From: Medicago truncatula | Lineage: Eukaryota > Streptophyta > Magnoliopsida > Fabales > Fabaceae | Assembly (NCBI RefSeq): GCF_003473485.1 | Contig: NC_053043.1 | Coordinates: forward strand, 14,394,001-14,458,000 | Direction: 5' to 3' | Length of the DNA stretch: 64,000 nucleotides | In this document: positions 58,201 to 64,000 of the stretch, piece after piece | How the letters are laid out: each line of letters begins with the position of its first letter | How positions within the stretch are numbered: the first letter of the stretch is position 1 | The notes under the pieces: model-generated | Databases searched by the model: none | Seen by the model: only the letters and a program-made list of their open reading frames with translations | What the model was told of the DNA's origin: nothing | Program-made: the position numbers and the translations under genes

Positions 58201-60494
58201 AGTTATTGCCATGCGACTGGAAGGTTATGGATTTGATTCACGGCATTAATATCTTGCAGTTGCAATGTAAGACTGCCTATAATAGATCCAAATACATTTG
58301 AATCTTCCCTAAACCTCACAATTGTAGGAGCTTTATAGCACCAATTTATCATTATTATAATCAGTGATGAGCTAAGAAACATAGATACTGTATTTTTAAA
58401 ATGGTGGTAGACATGACTGTCATATACGCATAAAATTAAAAACAACTATCATATGCATAATTAGCCATAAATCTGAAATCCAAAGAAAAAATAAAATGAG
58501 TTACTGTAATATTATTATTTATCTAATTATTGTGGTATTTTAATCTTAATTGGTATAGAAGTCCAGAAGTAAAAAAAAATGTAAAATATAAGTAGAAGTG
58601 TCCATAAAGTGGCGGCGCAAATATGTATTTGACACAGCTATGACATGACAACTACTATTCGCTTCATTTGTAATGCACTGCGTTTGTGTTTCACCCTGCA
58701 GATAGGTGGGGGGAACTCATCTTCTACCCCTAGACAATATAAGCTTTGAGTGCATAGTTTGAGACTTTTATGGTCATTGTGGATTTTTAATTTTTTTTTT
58801 TTTTTTTGTATTTATGTTATGCTAATATTTCCCTAGCATAGGTTTATCCAAACATGAGGTCAGCATCCATTGATATTCTCCAGACCCGTGGATTTCGAGG
58901 CTTGTATTCCGGATTGTCACCGACACTAGTTGAGATTATACCTTATGCAGGCCTACAATTCGGCACTTATGATACATTCAAACGTTGGACCATGGTAAAA
59001 TTTCAGTCCTTCAATTTGAGGTGTCAGTTTTATTTAATTGACATAAATATACCCTGCATGTATTGGACGTCATTTGGTTGTTGTGAAACAACGGTATGGT
59101 CTTATATTGTGTCGTACTTAATATTCTAGCCTGCTTTTCCTTGTCTTGTCCCATCATATTACAATCTTCATTGATGTGAAATGATTCTAGAAGAACTGTA
59201 ATGTCTCAAGATGCGTCAATTAGTTATTTGCAATGATAAGTTATTGTTTACAAGGGTTACTTTATGTTGTCTCATATTTTCTTCGCATGGTTGAATCTTA
59301 CAGCAACCGAAGTCTTTTCATACTACATTGGATCAATCGCATGAAACAAACAATGTTGTATCATTTCTTGTATGATATCTGGGAATGGACGCTCATGTGT
59401 AATTTACACATGAGAGAGTAAAGTGTAAGCTATGAGTCTATGACCATTCAAACTCCATCTAAATTCTTCATGTGTTTCTCTCTCTTAATGAATGGTGAGA
59501 GATTACACTTTACTCTCATGAGAGGATCCATTCCAGATATCTACATATAGCTCATCATTTTAATCTCTCTTGATAGTTTCCAATTTATTTGGTCTCGCTC
59601 TTCCTCTAACACAGTTGAATCTTCATTTCACTTTTAGAAACTGCACCATTAAGCTGGTAAATTCTACTGTGTATACTTTTCAGAACTATGTTTAGAAATT
59701 ATTTTGCAATAGCTATTTATTCTGCATCAGCAAACCTATACAGCATTTCATATTCTTATTAAAGCTGTGTCTGAAGCTCTACACCGTTAATCATGTTCAT
59801 CTCTAACACCTAGATTAGGACTTTTGGGTCTGCATTTCTTCATGATTAAAATATTGTAAAGAAAGTGGCTGACGAAGAAAGGAAACATGGAACCGTTAAT
59901 ACAAAATTTGGTTCGCTTGTAAATTGCAACATCCATATAGATAGAGTTGGGTTCCGCCATAGGGCTAATCAATGCTTTGATATTACTTTCTAGCTATCAA
60001 TTATTTGATCCCTGTTCTTTAATATTGTATATAGGCGTGGAACCAAGTTCAATATTCAAATACTGCTGCAGAAGAGAGCATCTCTAGCTTTCAGCTTTTC
60101 CTGTGTGGGCTGGCTGCAGGAACATGTGCCAAGCTTGTTTGTCATCCACTTGATGTAGTCAAGAAAAGATTTCAGGTAGATTTAGAACGTGGAATACAAA
60201 AACATAAAACTAAGTAAACTTGTATTGGCCTTAATGTGGATATACATATGGATTTTCGTTCTTTGTTTGCTGCAGATTGAAGGTTTGCAAAGGCATCCAA
60301 GATATGGAGCTCGGGTTGAGCATCGTGCATATAGAAATATGTTTGACGCCTTGAAACGGATATTACAGAAAGAGGGTTGGGCTGGTCTGTATAAGGGGAT
60401 AGTCCCGTCTACTGTTAAAGCTGCACCAGCTGGTGCTGTAACTTTTGTTGCATATGAATTGACATCAGATTGGCTGGAGTCTATTTTGACTTGA
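55300..60494 (+). CDS. TPC: Mitochondrial thiamine diphosphate carrier (SLC25 family)
   Basis: Exons are 55300-55419, 56502-56618, 56851-56962, 57492-57619, 58842-58994, 60035-60175 and 60276-60494, all GT-AG, giving 329 aa. It has the tripartite carrier fold: Px[DE]xx[KR] motifs [10 protein letters not shown] (about residue 31), [10 protein letters not shown] (about 144) and [10 protein letters not shown] (about 248), each followed by an EG/RG...GLYxG segment ([38 protein letters not shown]). Blocks such as [20 protein letters not shown] and [20 protein letters not shown] are those of the plant ThDP carriers, homologues of human SLC25A19 and yeast Tpc1, which bring thiamine diphosphate into the mitochondrial matrix for pyruvate and 2-oxoglutarate dehydrogenases. 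The 5' UTR has a small upstream ATG frame (55166) and a probable intron (GTACGT at about 55199). Several introns carry SINEs. Confidence 0.92.
57055..57212 (+). mobile_element. Au-type SINE in intron 3 of the carrier gene
   Basis: Shows GACTGGAAGGTCACGGGTTC, AAGTCCTGGAAACAGCCTC, GGTGGGACCCCTTCCCGGAC and GCGGGAGCTTTAGTGCACC then a T run: the conserved body of the Au SINE family of flowering plants. Box B is GGTTCAAGTCC at about 57081. The 5' end (box A) is truncated or decayed. Confidence 0.85.
57238..57297 (+). mobile_element. RTE/TS-type tail with (TTG)n, intron 3
   Basis: CCCCACTTAGTGGGATAAGG then CTTGGTTGTTGTTGTTG: the RTE LINE or TS SINE 3' end. Same motif as 10282-10430 in the opposite orientation. 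Confidence 0.7.
58181..58353 (+). mobile_element. Decayed Au-like SINE with 17-bp duplication, intron 4
   Basis: The body GCGACTGGAAGGTTATGG, TGTAAGACTGCCTATAATAG and GTAGGAGCTTTATAGCACC is a diverged Au-type SINE. ATTATAATCAGTAATGA (58164-58180) and ATTATAATCAGTGATGA (58354-58370) flank it, 16 of 17 identical, so the ends are certain even though the body is old. Confidence 0.8.
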
Positions 60495-61438
60495 TTTTTT
60501 ATACACTCCAAGATAAAGGAGAGGGTTTCATGGTTTTTTTTTTTAATCATGCTGTCTCAATTAATTACCTCTTGATAGGAATGAATCATGCGGTATATGG
60601 TGGTTTAATTCAATCAAAATATACCTGATATGATTCAATTTACTTTTCAATATGGAAACAGTTTAAAATAAAAGCTAAGATGTTGCCTAGTGACACATTT
60701 TACTTTTACTAATTGGTGTGCTTCAGCTACTGAGATGGTTATTATTCTTGTTAAGGTGATTTTAAATTCAAAATTTATCCAAAATTTCACAGCATTTCCT
60801 TCTTTCAACTATATCTCGGACAAATCAGGGTTTCAAGATTTAACATATGACAGGTTTTGCTTAAGTCGGAAGTGGTTAATATTCATATTTTCTAACATCA
60901 GAGTCCACCAAATGGTTTCGGTATTTGATATAGTGCCTTTTCCCAGATAAAACTCAAGCTCAATATGCGAGTGATATAATCACACAAGTTAAGAACATAA
61001 ACATATATTTATGAATTATGTTGCTAAGCAAGATCTTAATTTGCTTATAATAATTTATAAAAGATAAGAGGCTTTCATTAAAGCATATTGTTGTGAAACA
61101 CAGAAAAATGAACACACAATCTCAACAAATGGGTTACAACCCTTATTACAATCAATTCCCTCTCAAAAGTTAATTTCCATCACAACAATCAAACTTAATT
61201 GTTGATATTACAAGTCTTTATAAAAAAACCAAGGACCTTGGCCGCACTAGTGCTTCTTAATACAGTGATTACAGTTCAATAAAGACCTGAGGCTAGAGTA
61301 CTCGGCATTCACTTATCTGTTGAAAACAACCAAGTATACTTTTCAATAGTCAAAACTTAATCCACAATTCACTTCAAATCTATTTAGAACAGCCTTTGGT
61401 CAGATAGGAAGCAATTAGCAATGCTGTGGTAAAGCCAT
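60495..61438. other. 3' regions of the two convergent genes
   Basis: About 940 bp between the stops of the carrier gene (+) and the NDUFAF4-like gene (-), which converge. No other gene. The 86-aa frame at 60690-60950 is not recognised. Confidence 0.6.
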
Positions 61439-63928
61439 TTATCTCAGTGTTTTGTTTTTATCTTCGCTTCTTCCTTCTGGAGGATGAGACAGAAATTGCA
61501 AGATTTTCTGAATCTGACCAACATCGACCCGGAATTTTTCTGCGATCTGATGAACATCCATAGGCCCATTGTGGTCATCAGCCTTGCCTTCATGCAAGAG
61601 GATGATATGGCGCAACTGTGCTACATTTAAAGTGCCTGCAGGAACCGGCCTTTCCTCATAATGACCAGAATTTGGTTTTGTATTTCGCAACTTCGGCATG
61701 GGCCTATTATACTTCTCAACCACAGATGCCTGTAAAGATATTATCAAATTGTAAGATAGGTTTGTCTCAGTAAACTATGCACTAAATAGTAAAGAGCAAT
61801 GCGTTGACAATTGAAACTATGCAGTCATTGAAAAAATATAGTTTGCAAAAACTTCCGAAAGGGTTTATTTCTCTCTCTTAGTAAAATAAGCTTGATCCAA
61901 GCAAATACCAAGTACGCTGCAAAGCTTAGTCTAATTGTTATGTTCCTATAGCATTGTCCCAGTACCATGAATAAACATTGACAGAAACCATAAACTCGGC
62001 ATTTACTATGAACACTGGAGAGATTTCTCCATTTATTGCAATATTAGAAACATAAAGTATACAGCAAAGTATTTTAAGCAAAATATCAGCTAGTAACATA
62101 CAATCGGAGGTAGGATTACTTTAGCAAATTTCTTTTCATTAAAACTATATTTGAATTAATACATGATAGGAAACTATGAAATCGTCTGACATATGTAACC
62201 AATCCCGGCTTGGAGGTTTATTGTTTGTGTTCCTTTCATCTAACAGCACAAGCCAACATACAAAAATGGGATTTCATCACTCATCAATGCTGATAATACC
62301 ATCTTCTAAGCCAACATACAAAAATTTTTATTGTTTGAATTAATGCCATCTTTCATTTAATACAATTCCATTGTAGGTGTAAATATCAAAATGGGTAAGC
62401 ATACATGACATACGACATTAAAAAAAATTACATCGACATGAACTCCATAAAAGGGAGTGAAGGTAACTTCCACAAACTCACCTCACCCATTTCTCGTTTT
62501 CCCCCAGGCTTTGATGTAATCCTACCAAGCATTTGACCAAGCATAGCATCAAATTTGGGATCTTTTTCTTCTAGGACGTTGTCCAAATTAGCACTAGGAC
62601 GATCATCTTAAGTCAACACATGAAAACACCATCAACAACCATGAACTATGAAAGTAGCATTACAAAACCTCACATAAAGGTATATTGCAAACACACAATT
62701 GTGACTAAGGGAAAACTTCACAGTTAAAAATAAGCTATAGGCTACAGCTAGAAATTTCACAGTTGAAAATGCAATGAAGTGGAAGATTTCAAAGTTCATG
62801 TTAATTTGCTTGATAGAGGAAGGAAATGGACACACGATTGAAAATCTACTTCTAAATAATAGCCGTTGCAAAGACTATAATAACTTTTTTCTTTTGTTAC
62901 AAGTGCGTGATGAAAAGTTAATTCTAACTGTCTCAAAATATATTGTGCTGCAGTTAACTATTCCACAATTTGATTGAAATTAGAAACATAAAGTGTAAAC
63001 TGTAAACTATAGTTTCACCAAAATATTCACCTCTCCATTTTCTACTACCTCTGTTGCACGGACACTTCTGATTGAAGACGTGTCCCGGTGTCTGACACAT
63101 GTCCTGTCTGACACCAACACGACACACACCAACACGACACACTGACACTTGTGATTACATTGAATTATGTGATTTTCTCAAAATTTTGTCGATGCCGTCG
63201 TGGCCGTGTCAGTGTCTATGTCCGTGCTTCAAAGTCTACTACCTATTTCAAGCAAAACCAAGCTGGTCCTAGGTCATGGATATAGTTTCATGTGAAAAGA
63301 TACAGAGTCTATTTGGGTTGGCTTATTTGAAGGTTATCTACTAATATAAGTACATGTGTGGCTGTTTGGGATATCATGTGAAAACAACTTATGACATGAC
63401 CATAAGCTGTTTTCAGCTTATTTCCACAAGCTATCCAAGACAGCTAACAACTTATAATCTAAATGAAAACATATTAACTTCATTTTATCCTTTGTTGTGG
63501 AAATAACTTGCACATAAGCACTCATATGGTAAGCAAATATGCTATAGTAAGTGCTTAATGAAATGGTTTATCTCAATGGTAAATTAAAAAACAGAACTTT
63601 CAACTGAATAATGATATTCACAAACCACCACATTGTTCAGGGCCTTAGAATCTTTGAAGTACCCAATAACATTTTCGAATATCTACAATGGCATAACCCT
63701 AACCAACAAAAAATTAAAACTAGAAACAAAGAGAAAGAGAGACTAACCATCGTTCAATGAGTCTTCTACTCCTTTTACGGTCTTTGAGCTATCTGCTGCC
63801 TTGTCAGTGGCAACCTTCGGCGGCGGTGGTCGGTGGTCGACGGCGATCTTGGGCTTGGACAAGGATGACGTGTCAGTTTCGGATGCGGCACGGATTCTGC
63901 CAGATGCTCGACGAAATGCCTGACCCAT
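61439..63928 (-). CDS. NDUFAF4-like protein (possible complex I assembly factor)
   Basis: Exons on the minus strand are 63928-63748, 62606-62482 and 61729-61439, GT-AG, giving 198 aa. It begins MGQAFRRASGRIRAASETDT; residues ~20-60 are Pro/Ser/Lys-rich and variable. Exon 2 reads NLDNVLEEKDPKFDAMLGQM, LGRITSKPGGKREMGE. Exon 3 has SVVEKYNRPMPKLRN and a C-terminal helical part, VPAGTLNVAQLRHIILLHEG and HQIAEKFRVDVGQIQKILQF. The IPxG-L(T)...L..H......IA..Y.vd...v...L.yF pattern resembles the end of NDUFAF4, an animal mitochondrial factor for complex I assembly; MGxxxRR at the start also fits. That homology is from memory of the pattern and not verified. Otherwise it is a conserved plant protein of unknown function. 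Intron 1 holds a MITE. Confidence 0.75.
63051..63234. mobile_element. MULE-like MITE with exact 10-bp duplication, intron 1
   Basis: CTGTTGCACGGACAC at the left and GTGTCTATGTCCGTGCTTCA at the right form inverted ends. TCTACTACCT flanks it at 63041-63050 and 63235-63244. The interior is a set of GACAC/GTGTC-rich pieces (GACACCAACACGACACACAC). It is related to 22385-22541. Confidence 0.82.
63360..63560. repeat. Dispersed 'agcttattt' repeat in intron 1
   Basis: GCTGTTTTCAGCTTATTTCC and CAAGACAGCTAACAACTTAT; same dispersed family as 11165-11330 and, more weakly, 13920-14000. Ends not defined. Confidence 0.4.
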
Positions 63929-64000
63929 TGTTAAACTCAGGCTTATTGTTGTTCGCTACGAAATTCGATTGATTAATTCGTTATTATAGTTACAACCGTA

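Overview
The window is plant nuclear DNA, most likely from a legume close to Medicago. The reasons are strong A+T richness, genes split by GT-AG introns, plant-specific gene families (a VAMP72 SNARE, an FPF1-like protein, an SRC2-like C2 protein) and a dense layer of small plant transposons, SINEs and LINE tails. There are no bacterial or organellar traits. The species name is an inference from style, not proven.

Gene density is low. I see six complete protein genes, one partial gene, one tRNA and one multi-fragment pseudogene in 64 kb. In order: a partial GRF-zinc-finger exon (269-535, +); a broken retinoblastoma-related (RBR) pseudogene (8220-9090, -); a 148-aa coiled-coil protein of seven exons (9803-13402, -); VAMP724-type R-SNARE in five exons (19665-23121, +); an intronless FPF1-like gene (30961-31299, -); tRNA-Gly(CCC) (40888-40958, +); an intronless SRC2-like C2-domain gene (42894-43859, -); a mitochondrial thiamine-diphosphate carrier in seven exons (55300-60494, +); and a three-exon NDUFAF4-like protein (61439-63928, -). 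These are unrelated housekeeping or signalling genes and do not form a functional cluster.

The rest is largely transposon-derived. 1-7.3 kb is a nest of DNA transposons: a MULE-like relic, a fold-back element, a 2.56-kb hAT element with an exact 8-bp target-site duplication and an internal MULE-type MITE, then a Stowaway-like element split by another MULE-type MITE. 17-37 kb holds LINE tails, SINEs, a small hAT element, a palindrome-rich transposon and a degenerate tandem repeat broken by a retroposon. 37.6-53 kb has three decayed LINE ORF2 copies (one with a 15-bp target-site duplication and a 32-base C run), a LINE tail and a copia-type solo LTR. Introns of several genes also carry SINE, RTE-tail and MITE copies.

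I found no convincing undescribed biological system. The points most worth checking are the RBR pseudogene with a duplicated B-pocket piece, the coiled-coil gene whose first six exons are all phase 0 and multiples of 18 nt, the palindrome-cluster transposon, and the nested transposons whose order of insertion can be read directly.
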